This document shows positions 53,101 through 64,000 of a stretch of DNA of 64,000 bases, one piece after another. Under the pieces are notes generated by a model that was given only the letters and a program-made list of their open reading frames with translations, was not told where the DNA came from and ran no database searches. Origin of the DNA: Pycnopodia helianthoides. Its lineage: Eukaryota > Echinodermata > Asteroidea > Forcipulatida > Asteriidae. A program made the position numbers and the translations under genes. The stretch covers positions 4,679,501-4,743,500 of the forward strand of contig CM063255.1 in assembly GCA_032158295.1 (NCBI GenBank), written 5' to 3'. Positions within the stretch are counted from its first letter, which is position 1. Each line of letters starts with the position of its first letter.

Positions 53101-53446
53101 TATCTCAAAATGGCTAAATGGGGGAGGATCGACGATGTAAAGTATTATCACAAGAGCCGGATATTTATGATTCACAGACACCCTAGTATCAAGGGAAAGG
53201 GTATTAATGGCTTAGAAAGGAGTCATTTCAACGAAGGTGTGTCATGTTTCATGACGGGAAAATCGTTATTAAATATCGGAAAGATTATTATTAAAGTGAG
53301 TTAAAGTTGGAGATTATCCAAGTTATGAATTCCGCATTTCAACCTATTTATAAAATTCATACTCGGGTAACAGTCCACAGGGGGGCGTAACGTCATGTTA
53401 ACTACATGTACTCTGTCAACGTGTAAGGAGCACCACCGTAACGGCA

Positions 53447-53840
53447 GGGCTCGAAGTTTGACACTGGCCCGCAGGCCCGAGGCCAGTGATTTTAGCATCG
53501 GGCCAGTAAACTCATCACCGGACAAGTCGGGCGGTCTTGTGTTTTCAATTCAATAACATTTTATGTAACTCACTGTATAATATCTTGCGAACAGAAACAA
53601 ATTATGCTCAAATGTTGACTTTGAGTAATGATTAGAAATGAGTTAATACCCTTAAAGACAAATGAGGTATATCTTCTCTTACTCAGTGCTTGTTCAATTA
53701 AACGCAAGTTAAACTGTGCAAGGAAGTCTTTTTCTCAGTTTGAATCTGGTTTTGTAAAATTATTTCTGGTCCATTAAACATTTTGAGATACAAGTCCTGT
53801 GGTCTTGTGGATTTTCCCCCCAAATTCGAGCCCTGCCGTA
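53447..53840. mobile_element. Element with CGGCAGGGCTCGAA inverted ends
   Basis: ACGGCAGGGCTCGAAGTTTG at the left and CAAATTCGAGCCCTGCCGTA at the right form inverted ends of about 17-20 bp. No coding capacity is visible. It is the only copy seen here. Confidence 0.8.
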
Positions 53841-53999
53841 TAAGATGCAACATGACTGCTCACACATAGAGGCCCGCCAGATACCACTCACTGTTGGTAC
53901 AGTACATCTCCAAAATACAGAGTATTGGGGTTTGACAGCTATAATATGTAAACGCAAAACAATACACTTTTTGGCCAACTGGTGCTCTGTGTTGCAATT

Positions 54000-54345
54000 G
54001 GCATGGCAGGCCTGATACTTGAGGCAATGGGAGAAACTGCCTCTGTTGCTCCTGGTGCCCCTTGAAATGTTCCCGTTTGAGGTGCCCTTTGCCCAGGAGA
54101 AAACGCCTTGGTGCCCTGCCCTTTCAAAAACGACGCACCAGGCCTCATTACTACACATTGTCATTTCCACCCTGCTGCGACCACGTGGTACATGGTGCAA
54201 AACCACAAACCTCAGGCCTGATAATTCAGGCCTGGTGCCCCTTAAAGTGCTCCCATAGAAATTTACAATTTCCTCATAGAGGTGTCCTTTACTTAAGGAG
54301 AAAATGCCCCGGTGCCCTTGCCCTTTCCAAAATGAAACATCTGGC
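54000..54345 (-). repeat. Worn repeats of the CAGGCCTGGAATT type
   Basis: Two degenerate reverse units with GGTGCCCCTTGAAATG, AGGTGCCCTTTGCCCAGGAG and GCCCTGCCCTTTC. The 216-codon minus frame across 53760-54410 is made of these units and is not a gene. Confidence 0.7.
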
Positions 54346-55639
54346 ATGGCATGGTACAGGTTTTTAACAGAAAAGGAAGAACAAAATTTGTCTGCCCCCC
54401 AAAACAACAAAATAGTCTATTTCAACAATGAGCGATTACCTTTTTTATTCACAGAACTCGGGGAAAGTACTGAGTATACTGAGTTTTTGAAAGTGCTTTA
54501 CAAACGTCGCTGTAACAATATTCTCTATCCCTGATTCAAATCTAGTATCGATTACCTTTTTATTCCATGCAATCCTTATAGATGTATAAGCTGTCACTGC
54601 GCTCAGCCACATTGTGTCCATCATATCCATACTATGTACAGTACATCAATTGGGGATCTGTGCTGACAAACCCAAACTCAAACGATATCCCTAGTTAAAC
54701 ATCTGCAATGTGAATACACATCAGCACACACTGATTTCACACGTCTTCCGAGCTTTCAGGGAAGTTCAAGGACTGTTTTATCATGGGCTGATGAAAACAA
54801 ACATCAAAAGATGGAAACGCCAGAGGGATATCTGTCACTTCTGTGGGCCGCCCAAAGATGCGCTGGGTTTGACAAAATCCAAGAATGGTCAGGTCCGGAT
54901 ACCACCGAACTGAAATCAGCAGCTCTGGAAAGACGGGCTGTGGTGGTGGGCGAGGTACCAGTGATTTCAATGGTGTACAACTTGAGGAGGAGACCACAGG
55001 CAAATCTATGTCTAATAATAATAATGATGTATCAAAGATTGTGGGGGGGGGGGGGGACACGGACCGAGGAGTTATCCACGCCAATAAGTGATTCATCAGT
55101 GTGGTTTTACACGAAGTGAAAATAACAAGGAGTTGTGCAATCATGTATGCGTACGTGTGTATACATGCGTGTTGGTTAACTACTTTAGTGATGACTTCAT
55201 GATCGTCACACTAAAAAACAAACAGCAGCCATGATGTCATTGACAAAACAATTTCTGGGATTGCCCCAGATATGTAATCATACATGTGTAGCTTTGCACA
55301 ATGCACTCAAGGTTAAGTTGCCAACAATATTCACGCAGTTTTTGTTGATGTTATTAGTTAGTCTCAACAGTAGGGCCATTTGGTAATGACCCCCCCCCCA
55401 CAAAAAAATGTAATTTCTATTAAAAAGCTTAAATACCTGTAAGATGGTAATGCGAGTGGTAAGCATCCTGCAAAATTATTTCGTCTGAAATGCCCCTGTT
55501 TATTATAAATCAGTAAAAGTATGTCGACAAATTTGAATCTCCAAAACTCACAATGAATTTTTTAAAAAAAAGCTAAACAAACCCTTTTAATCCACGGAAA
55601 AAACTCACAGGGAAGTTTTTTTTTTTAATTTTTTTACAT

Positions 55640-56015
55640 TTTTTTTATGAGATATCGCCTAACTCACAAGGCCGAACGGCCACTTCAAGTGTGAGGGCTT
55701 CACTTAACTGATTTGGGCTGTTGACCCAAATCAACTGACACCAGAGGCACATTGCCACCTACTCCTGGGGCTGAAACAGGGTTACCCCCTTCACAGTCCG
55801 TAAGGATGTAGGCATGGGTATCATCCACTAGGAGCCGCCATGCGGCTGGTAGAGCAGAATGCACTACCTTCCCAACTTTTTACGAAGCAATTATGGTTAA
55901 GTGCCTTGCTCAAGGGCACATACATGTAGTGTCATGACCAGGATTCGAACCCACACTGTGCTGACAACACCAGAGCTTGGGTCCGGTGAACTAGACCACT
56001 CGGCCACGACACACC
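55640..56015 (-). repeat. tRNA-derived SINE, reversed, variant tail
   Basis: Its tail GAGATATCGCCTAACTCACA and body ACCTACTCCTGGGGCTGAAA match 21010-21345 in reverse. The head has GGATTCGAACCC and CACTCGGCCACGAC. Confidence 0.88.
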
Positions 56016-56410
56016 AAGTTGCAACCAAAAGGTCCCTCGCTGCAGGGTTTGAACAGTGTTGCACATGTAGAACCCTCTGAAGGCAAAGTAACTTGTTGGT
56101 TTTTATAATTCATTTCAAAAGTGGCAGCATTTAAAATAAAAACTTGGAGCGATAATGTCCACGCAGAAGAATAATCCGTTATTGGAATACAAAATCTGAG
56201 AAGCGTTTCATGCGGAGGATTTAAACAGATTAAAATGTTGTTAATCCCTCTCTCTCTAAAACCACACTCCTTAGAAGGGAATTGTTTCTCAAATCTTTAT
56301 AAATTATCAACAGCTGCAGTGCTTCTTACCGAGTAAGTTTTTATGGTCATACATTATTTTTTGGAGTGATTACCAAAGGTATACCCTGCCTTTAAGAATG
56401 TTTGTAATGA

Positions 56411-56579
56411 GCGGCCCGGAATTTCGTCTTGGAGAGGGCAAGGGAGAGGGCAAGGCCATTTTCATTCTGCAAAGGGCACTTCCATTAAAATATCTTAAAG
56501 TCTAGGGGAAGTTTTGAAGGGGCACCAAGGCCAAGACCAGGGCAACGGAGGTCATGGCCTCCGTGTAATTCCAGCCCTG
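56411..56579 (+). mobile_element. CAGGCCTGGAATT element
   Basis: GCGGCCCGGAATTTCGTCTT to TGTAATTCCAGCCCTG, with a duplicated GAGAGGGCAAGG. Confidence 0.85.
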
Positions 56580-57268
56580 AATGAAAAGAGTAGAGACTAC
56601 ATGTATATCCATCTTGAGTTTCACAACGCCTCACAGTCACGTACTGTGTACACGTAAAGATTTTATTTTCTTCCCCCTCCCTACCTGTGGCTGAGTCAGG
56701 AACCAGCCCCCTTCCTCCTACTCACAGGAAATGGAACAAGCCTTGCATTGATTTAGCTTATGACGGAAACTTTTGGACTGTTCCATTCTAGAAAAAGGGG
56801 GTGGGGGCCATAGCCAGAAAGTGGGTGTTGTGAACTGAGTGAAACAGAAAGTACATGCAGACAGAAGACACTTGTTCAGAAGAATCAAGTGTAATTAATG
56901 TAGTTGTAAAAAGGTCTTAGGACTTGGCTATGATGGTAGTAATAACAGGTAGCGTTAATCAAAGATGATTTGACGAATGACATAAAGTTTGACAAAAGTG
57001 TTCAATATTGTCTACCTTTTGCCATAACATGTAGAGCAGGTGTGCAGGCCCGTCGAAACGTCAACACCGTGAACACTCTTCCATTGATCTTTATCATGGT
57101 GCGGCCATCTTGATTTTAATTTTTTTTTTTTTCATTCAACTCAATGTATGGAGGAAAAGACGGTCTGGTCCCTTCCATGACATGAGAATTAGAACTGTCA
57201 TCATCACTGTTGTCCGCAGGGTACCTGACACAGATGGCCACAGCATGACAAAGGTCTATTGGTGTTTT

Positions 57269-57812
57269 GGTCCAATTTTGTAGAGCTGCTTGAGCAGAAA
57301 ATATGGCTTCCAAATATTTCTGCGAAGCAAAAATGAGCAGGATACCAGCCACAAATGTATGGTATTTTTGGCTGGTAACCTTATAACTTTATTGTGCTTA
57401 AAGGAACATTACAGAATTGGTAAGAAAAAAACTTGTAAAATATACTTTTTGATCACAGTTACATAAAACGTACACAGTCTAATGATGATGATAGTAGAAA
57501 ACATCCCTTGAAATATTTCTGTCTGAAATGCCATATTTGATGAGTAAATGAATAAACTAATTTTCCGATTGGAGTTTATCGCTCAGTGAGCATTTTATTC
57601 ATTTGTTGAATCTATATGATTTCATGCAAATGTGTAATCGGTTTTTCACTATTTTCTCGTGACCCTGATGGCCGATCGATCTCAAACTTCCACAGGTTTG
57701 TCAGTTTATGTATATGGTGGATTACATAAAGTGCTTACACTGCCAGCAACTGTTTCGTTACCAAAAACCAATTCTGTAATGTTCCTTTAAGCAGCTCTAT
57801 GAAATTGGGCCC
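57269..57812. mobile_element. Palindromic GGGCCCAATTTCATAGAGC element, split by a TTAA element
   Basis: Left half 57269-57397 (GGTCCAATTTTGTAGAGCTG) and right half 57791-57812 (GCAGCTCTATGAAATTGGGC). With the insert removed, the join reads GTGCTTAAGCAGC, the form seen in uninterrupted relatives. Confidence 0.9.
57398..57790 (+). mobile_element. TTAA element family A nested in a palindrome
   Basis: Intact 22-bp inverted ends flanked by TTAA on both sides. The insertion point is the TTAA of CTTAAGC in the host element. Confidence 0.95.
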
Positions 57813-57889
57813 AGTTCACCGATGTGTGCAAAGCACTGTATACTCAGTAAACTCGAGTCCTGTGAAAAAAAAGGGTTTTTCTTATATTA

Positions 57890-58283
57890 TTAAAGGAACA
57901 TTACAGAATTGGTTTTTGCTATCAAAACAGTTGCTGGCAGTGTAAGCACTTTATGTAATCCACCATATACATAAACTGACAAACCTGTAGAAGTTTGAGA
58001 TCGATCGGCCATCTGGGTCACGAGAAAATAGTGAAAAACCGATTACACATTTGCATGAAATCATATAGGTTCAACAAACGAATAAAACGCTCACTGAGCG
58101 ATAAACTCCAATCAGAAAATTAGTTTATTCATTTCTCATCAAACATGGCATTTCAGACAGAAATATTTCAAGGGATGTTTTCTACTATCATCATCATTAG
58201 ACCGTGTAAGTTTTATGTAAATCTGTGATCAAAAAGTATATTTTACAAGTTTTGTTCTTACCAATTCTGTAATGTTCCTTTAA
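57890..58283 (-). mobile_element. TTAA element family A, opposite orientation
   Basis: Intact copy in reverse, about 100 bp from the copy at 57398-57790, also with TTAA on both sides. Frames at 58197-58508 partly cross it. Confidence 0.95.
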
Positions 58284-58754
58284 AGTGTACAGAACAAAGG
58301 AATGGCCATGGAGTGAATGAAACACAGAGCTGAGTATTGACCTTTCCATTGTTGATAAACAAACCACGCTGGTTGGCATGGACAGCTGAATGTTGGCAAA
58401 ACATTCAATCGGGTTGACACAAATACATCCCATGGTTGGTTGCTTTGTTTCCAACAAATTCAACAATATTTTTGAATATGTGTGTAACATTGTTACAAAC
58501 TGCAGCATGGCTATCTGTTTTTGCTTTGCTTATTATGGCTTTCCATAAATTTCCAACCTTGGTTGGCAAAAACTTTGGCTGTGACCTTGCAATAGAAAGG
58601 TCTATACTTATGTATGCATGTGTAGTGTCATCATACAACAAATGGGACAACTACAAGGTGGATAGTTCAATGCTAAAAAAATGAATCAGATGCTTGACAA
58701 ACTGAGCGTAATACAGAAGCTGTCAGGGTGACACATGCCCTGTACATGTTTAGG

Positions 58755-59149
58755 TTAAAGGCAGTGGATACTTTTGGTAATTACTAAAAAAAAATACATT
58801 ACCATAAAAACTAACATGGTAAAGAGCACCTGAGAGCTGTTGATAGTATAAAACATTGTGAGAAACGACTCCCTCTGAAGTAATGTAGTTTTTGAGAAAG
58901 AGGTAATTTCTCACTAAAATATTCGAATCTCAAAAAAAGGCTTTATGCCATGTATGCATGAAGCCTTTTTCAAGCATCTGAAAGCACATTATTCTATGCA
59001 ACAAGGGTGTTCTTTCTTTCATTATTTTCATGCAACTTTGATGACCAATTGAGCCCAAATATTCACAGGTCTGTTATTTTATGCACATGTTGGAATACAC
59101 CAAATGAGGAGTGTTTTTGGCAATTACCAAAAGTATACCCTGCCTTTAA
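58755..59149 (+). mobile_element. TTAA element family D
   Basis: TTAAAGGCAGTGGATACTTT to AGTATACCCTGCCTTTAA with TTAA on both sides. The central hairpin is extended: AAAAAGGCTT..CATGTATGCATG..AAGCCTTTTT. Confidence 0.93.
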
Positions 59150-59202
59150 CATACATACTGTATGCAGCAGACGTAGTTCGGTTACTTCACAGGGCGTGGC
59201 GT

Positions 59203-59632
59203 GTCGTGGCCGAGCGGATAAGAACACCGGATTCAAGCTCTGATGTTTCTGTTCAGCAGAGTGTGGGTTCGAGTCCGGTCGTGACACTTGTGTCCTTAAG
59301 CAAGACACTTAACCATTATTGCTTCGTCCTTCGGATGGGACGTAAAGCCGTTGGTCCCGTGTGTTGTGTAATGCACGTAAAAGAACCCAGTGCACTTATC
59401 GAAAAGAGAAGGGGTTCGCCCCGGTGTTCCTGGTTTGATTGGCAGCATATTGCGCCACAGCACCTTGTAAACCATTACACTGTGCTATGTAAAGAAATAG
59501 GTCTCAAACTTCAAAAAGTAGCTCCACATATACCTTGCAGGAAAATACTGACTGTTGAAGCGCCTTGAGCGTCACTGAGTGACGGGTATGAGCGCTATAT
59601 AAGAAGCCACTATTAATATTATTATTACAGGG
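59203..59632 (+). repeat. tRNA-derived SINE, full-length copy
   Basis: The head resembles a Leu/Ser tRNA: A box TGGCCGAGCGGATAAGA and B box GTGGGTTCGAGTCC. Then follow CAAGACACTTAACC, TCGTCCTTCGGATGGGACG, ACGTAAAAGAACCCAGTGCA and GGGGTTCGCCCCGG. The tail GCGTCACTGAGTGACGGGTA, GCGCTATATAAGAAGCCACT ends in ATT repeats. The tail is found alone at 1376 and 42838, as expected for elements copied from the 3' end by a partner LINE. Confidence 0.92.
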
Positions 59633-59778
59633 GCAATGGAAGCGATTGCCTTCATTCCACCCTTGTCTTGGTGCCCCTTGAAATGGTCCAAGGTGCACAT
59701 TAACATTTTCCCTCATGTACAATGTATGAGTGCCCTTCGCCAAGTAAAAACTACCTTACCTTTTACATAGACGCTGTA

Positions 59779-60119
59779 TTAAAGGTATTGTACACTTTTG
59801 GTAACAGCTCAAAATCAGCGTCCACATTTTGTGTGATTAAACATATGCATGAACAAACAAACCTGTGAAAGTTTCAGCTCAATTGGTCATCGAGGTCACG
59901 AGCAAACAGTGAAAAGAGATCTTATGTGTTTTCTGTTTTTTCAAATTATCGCGCGCGATAATTACTATTGTTTTACTCGTTTCTCAGAAACGATAGCATT
60001 TCAGGCAGAAATATTTTAAGGAACCCTTTCTACCATTACTTACTTTGAATCGTGTAAGTTATGTGTGAATCTGTGAACATTGTGTTTTCGATCTTACCAA
60101 TAGTGTACAGGGCCTTTAA
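59779..60119 (-). mobile_element. TTAA element family B joined to a family C remnant
   Basis: TTAAAGGTATTGTACACTTT to GTGTACAGGGCCTTTAA with CGCGCG core. A family C start follows at the shared TTAA (60116-60225), then a second family B end (60228-60269). Confidence 0.92.
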
Positions 60120-60547
60120 AGGCAAAGTATACCTTTAGTTTTTTGTAACCGTTTGATTGTTTTAATCCTATATAAATGTAGATGTATACAATAAAACTAA
60201 CCTGTGAAAATGAGATATTGCCGAAAACATTGTGTTTTTCGATCTTACCAATAGTGTACAGGGCCTTTAAGTCTGATGGATACTATGCGTACATATTGTG
60301 TATTAAACTATGACACATGTTTTCTTTACAAAAGCACCAAGGTTAGGTTCACAAACCTCCATACGTGTGTATCACACCACCACCCAACACTGTGCATTAT
60401 TCCTAACACAATATAAGCACAATGACTTATGGTTATGTCACATAGGTAGTTTATACATATAGCCACCTTGAAGGTAGACTGGTCCCCTGTCTGGTCCCCT
60501 GTCTTTTATCCGTGAGGATAAAGACATGTACTGGTCTACAGGCCCAA

Positions 60548-60740
60548 TGATTTCATTGGAAGACAAAGAAGAAAGTTTCAGTCTTAGATGTGGGAGGGAA
60601 ACCAGGAGAAATTAGTCCAAGGGAAACCCTAACCAATAAGGTAAGGACTGAAAACCAAATCCAAAACGTTCCCCCGACGGGATTCGAACTGGGGTCCTTG
60701 AGGTGGAAGGCGAGGAAAGATACCACTGTGCCCAAACCCA
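60548..60740 (-). repeat. SINE-like repeat, GGGGTTTTCCTCCCACA family, reversed
   Basis: GAAAGTTTCAGTCTTAGATG, GTGGGAGGGAAACC and CGGGATTCGAACTGGGGTCC; the last is a reversed B box. The overlapping 75-98 codon frames are repeat-derived. Confidence 0.8.
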
Positions 60741-61391
60741 ACCGCAAAAAAAAACGTAGAATCTCAAACACACTGTGCATTTCTCAACATCACCCTTCAC
60801 TGTATCTGTCTCCGTGATCTCCGTGTCGAACAGCGACAAACATTGAAACCCTTAGCCAAGTTCTCCTCAAAGCGCCCCTCCCACTTCCACCATTAAATGT
60901 TGCAATAAATAAAGCGTTAAAACCACAAGCTTGTAAAAAACAACACCGAGGAGTTAAACGATCGAGTGAAATTCCTGTGAGGTCACAGATGTTTTTACTC
61001 AACGTTACCTTCCATTGGACCCCCCCCCCCGACCCCGTAGGGAGAGAGAGAGAGGGGGGGGGGGTGGGGGGAGGAGGAGGTCCCATGATTTAACCACAGG
61101 TCTTCATGCTGCTCCGTCTTGTAATATATCGAGTTACTGACTCGTGCACTAATGAATAATTTCCACGGCTCTTGCCATCTGCGGGTTACCGATGACAGAT
61201 AAGTTAATGTGTGCTAATATTAGCCAATCAGTTTAGTGGGGGGGGACCAGCCAGGGGGATTCACACGTACATTGTGCCGTATGAAAACAGACGACGTAAA
61301 CATACGTGTGCCGTTTTGGTGCTTGGTATGTGGCGTGGTGTAACCCCCCTCCTTTCCCCCTCCTGTCGTGTCTTCCTTGTGTTCTGGGAAT

Positions 61392-61567
61392 CCAAGCCTG
61401 CGAATTTTCATCTTTGAGATGGCAAGGCCGTCTTTCATTTTGCAAAGGGCACTTAATTCCACTGGAAAAATCTCAAAATCTATGTGAAAGTTTTAAAGGG
61501 CACCAAGGTCAAGACCAGAGCAACGAAGGCCATGGCCTTCATGGCCTCCGTGTAAATCCAGGCCTAG
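61392..61567 (+). mobile_element. CAGGCCTGGAATT element
   Basis: CCAAGCCTGCGAATTTTCAT to GTGTAAATCCAGGCCT, moderately diverged. Confidence 0.8.
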
Positions 61568-62099
61568 GAATCTCAGAAATTCTTTCAGAGGATTATCGAG
61601 GGGTAATTTCTGAACAAGCGGGGAAGATAGTATTAAACTATGAACCTTTTTTTTTTGGGGGGGGTCGGATTCCCTCAGAAAAATATCAGGGATAGTATAA
61701 AACGTGTACATCTTGTGGTACATTGTACTTCAGACTGTAATCTTGTACTGTTATAGAACCGACTATATGCATGGAGGGCAGGGTTCTGCCCAGGATTTCT
61801 TTAGTGGTGGACAAATGTTTCCCTGGAAACCATTACGAGATAGATCCGTTACACAGGTAGATCATACATGTAGGTTAGACTCAAATCAAAGAAGTACTCA
61901 ACACGTTGGATACCATTTTTACTGGTAAATACCAAATTTTACATTTCGTTGTGAACGAGACAAACTTCAACTGTGTCCAAGATGCTCAGACAAGACGCTG
62001 GAAACCATCCCTGGTAAGGGTCAAGTAGTGAACATTTATTTGTATTACACATCCAACTGGACAACTAGCACAAATAACATAAATAGCAAAAAACGAGGC

Positions 62100-62275
62100 G
62101 AAATGTTCAGTTTTAGATGTGGGAGGGAAAACCCCAAATCGGGAAAACCACGCAATCAGGTAAGGACTGAAAACCCGATCCACATGTTAAAGGCTCCTAT
62201 GAGGTGGGATTCGAGTCGTAGTCCACAGAGGTGAATACAGAAAGGCACGAACAGAAACCACTGAGCCAACTTGAT
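62100..62275 (-). repeat. SINE-like repeat, GGGGTTTTCCTCCCACA family, reversed
   Basis: CAGTTTTAGATGTGGGAGGG, AAACCACGCAATCAGGTAAG and GTGGGATTCGAG; worn at both ends. Confidence 0.7.
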
Positions 62276-62747
62276 TATGGCTACAAGAGGGGAGTCAGTA
62301 AAAGTCTACACAAAATTTTTATTTATGGTCTTAACAAAAAAACTCTGAAAGGTGTCCTTGAATTATGAGAGCATTTGCTGAGAATATCCGCTGAGGTGTA
62401 GATGGTTTGTAGTTGCCCGGGGAGGAGGGAGGTGAACTCATCATTTTTAATTACCTGTTTGGGAATCTTTCTTGGTAAACCAATTGAGTTGTGGTCACTT
62501 ATGGCCCAGAACAATCGACCTTTCTAACGCTATCATCTTAGTCTGGCACCCTTTGTTCATGAAACTGTGGCCTTTGATAAACACAGCGTGGTATTTAAAC
62601 TGAAAAACTCCACACCCAAACAATTGTTATGGTGGTGTGCCTTATCCCATGTAAAGCATGACCAGTTTATTATAATCAGTGCAGTCCTCAGTCCATCAAC
62701 ATAAGGTAATTAACCACCCAAACTGGGGACTCCAATTTTGAGCACTT

Positions 62748-63056
62748 GAGTACAAACTTGGCCTAAATCCTGACCAGTGAATGGATATTTTAAGCGCTGA
62801 GTACAAACTTGGCCTAAATCCTGACCAGTGAATGATATTTTAAGCGCCGAGTACAAACTTGGCCTAAATCCTGACCAGTGAATGGATATTTTAAGCGCCG
62901 AGTACAAACTTGCCTAAATCTGAAAATTGAATGGAGATTTTGACGCCGAGTACAAACTTGGCCTAAATCCTGACCAGTGGATAAAGATTTTTTATGCCGA
63001 GTACAAACTTAGCCTAAATCCTTTCGGCAGTGAATGTTAAATTTTAAGCACCGAGA
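62748..63056. repeat. Minisatellite, period about 51 bp, six copies
   Basis: Unit GAGTACAAACTTGGCCTAAA then TCCTGACCAGTGAATGGATA and TTTTAAGCGCC. Starts at 62748, 62799, 62849, 62900, 62948 and 62999; the copies toward the right end are more worn. Confidence 0.95.
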
Positions 63057-63467
63057 GCTGAAGTACGCAGTGCCGTAAACCCATGACCACATACATGTGT
63101 AATTCCACCATAAGATTCAGGCGGACAGCTACCTGTATCATAATTGTGATGGACAGTAATTGGCGTGTTAGGGCACTGCCATTTAAAATTAGGCAATACT
63201 TCAACATGTCAGTCAGGGACATCAGAAAGATGGGGACTCGGAAGCGAGGTGGACTTCTCCTATGTCCCACCCAATATAAACGAAAGTCAATTTGATCTTC
63301 CTGAGGGAATGAGAGCCGGTGATCTCGGGAGTCGAGTGAGGTCCTCCCTAAGATGATCCCATTTACTTCCTTCTTGTTGAAAAAAAAAACCCACACAGCT
63401 CAACTGATGACAGACATGTTCTCGTTTAGTTGTTAAAATTACTTGAAAAAGGAATTATACACGCATT

Positions 63468-63750
63468 CATGTGTGGTTGGGTTGGCTTGGTGTCTTTCCT
63501 CGCCTTCCACCTCTAGGACCCTGGTTCGAATCCTGTCGAGGGCAGTACGTGGATTGGGTTTTCAGGTTTTACCTGATTGCGTGGGTTTCCCTTAGAATAA
63601 TTTTCTGGGGTTTTCCTCCAACATCTAAAACTGAAAATTCCTTTTTTGTCTTCTGTCCTGTCGTGGGGTTCTTGGCTAGAATTTTAAGCGGTTAATTTCG
63701 CTTTTCTGAGAGTCCTTGGCTTCATCACAACCAGAATAAACGTAATGAAT
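63468..63750 (+). repeat. SINE-like repeat, GGGGTTTTCCTCCCACA family, best copy
   Basis: GTGGTTGGGTTGGCTTGGTG and CCTGGTTCGAATCCTGTCGA (B-box-like), then TGCGTGGGTTTCCC, GGGGTTTTCCTCCAACATC, CGTGGGGTTCTTGGCTAG and CACAACCAGAATAAACGTAA. It gives the family order for the worn copies. Confidence 0.85.
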
Positions 63751-64000
63751 AATTTTGGGTCGAACAAAGAAAATTGACTAACCCGAACTCTTTGTTCAAC
63801 CCAAAATTGTTTAAAATCTAATCCAGTCAGTTTCCGTTGCAGTTTATTACTCAGAAATGAAATGAAATTACAACATATGATTTCTGTTCCCTATTCTGGC
63901 CACTATTTTATACTAGATTGAGGTTTTTCTTCATAATGAAGCATCTTCTTACCTGATAATCAATCTCAAAATAAAGTCGATTTAATTACTTAAAGGCAAA

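Larger units (their letters stand above)
60270..64000. other. Right-end region without supported genes
   Basis: Apart from the repeats listed, this stretch holds poly-C/poly-G tracts near 61020-61075, a short fragment of the tRNA-like SINE tail near 63755-63850, and unassigned AT-rich sequence. No frame with convincing splice borders was seen. Confidence 0.5.

Noticed and set aside
53760..54410. 216-codon open frame on the minus strand, the longest in the window
   Set aside because: It is built from worn CAGGCCTGGAATT-type repeat units and part of the 53447-53840 element, with no domain pattern.

Overview
The window is metazoan genomic DNA: AT-rich, gene-poor, with short phase-matched exons separated by kilobase introns and very many short interspersed repeats. 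The repeat families (TTAA-flanked palindromic elements, tRNA-derived SINEs) and the protein divergence suggest an echinoderm, most likely a sea star. This assignment rests on recognising repeat style, not on a search.

One gene can be supported. It lies on the minus strand and covers roughly the first 52 kb. It encodes a Rho GTPase-activating protein of the ARHGAP18/ARHGAP28/ARHGAP40 type. Twelve exons are well supported: 23759-23830, 21430-21598, 20329-20420, 17783-17860, 13176-13335, 10675-10757, 6924-7130, 5999-6073, 4679-4726, 3449-3645 and 2141-2223 form a continuous chain with AG/GT borders and matching phases, and 26097-26200 joins to it in phase. A further exon, 42302-42458, also joins in phase. 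Two weaker candidates, 49801-49938 and a possible start exon 51848-51892, may complete the N terminus. The last exon, carrying the end of the C-terminal domain, is probably beyond the left edge. The RhoGAP domain is complete, including the arginine finger, which sits alone on a 78-nt exon (17783-17860). A partial, decayed tandem copy of that exon lies just downstream in the intron.

Nearly everything else is repeats. Several families of short non-autonomous DNA elements carry terminal inverted repeats, and many are flanked by TTAA (piggyBac-type target). Two nested insertions show the TTAA target directly: 57398-57790 inside a palindromic element and 22095-22479 at the centre of another. There are three main SINE-like families (a Leu/Ser-tRNA-like one, one containing a tRNA-Asn-like block, and one with a B-box-like motif), several minisatellites (42, 51, about 104, about 120, 163 and about 105 bp periods), a recent 302-bp tandem duplication, and many simple repeats and homopolymer tracts. 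No rRNA gene, CRISPR array, operon or transposase gene was seen. From about 52 kb to the right end I found no supportable exon.
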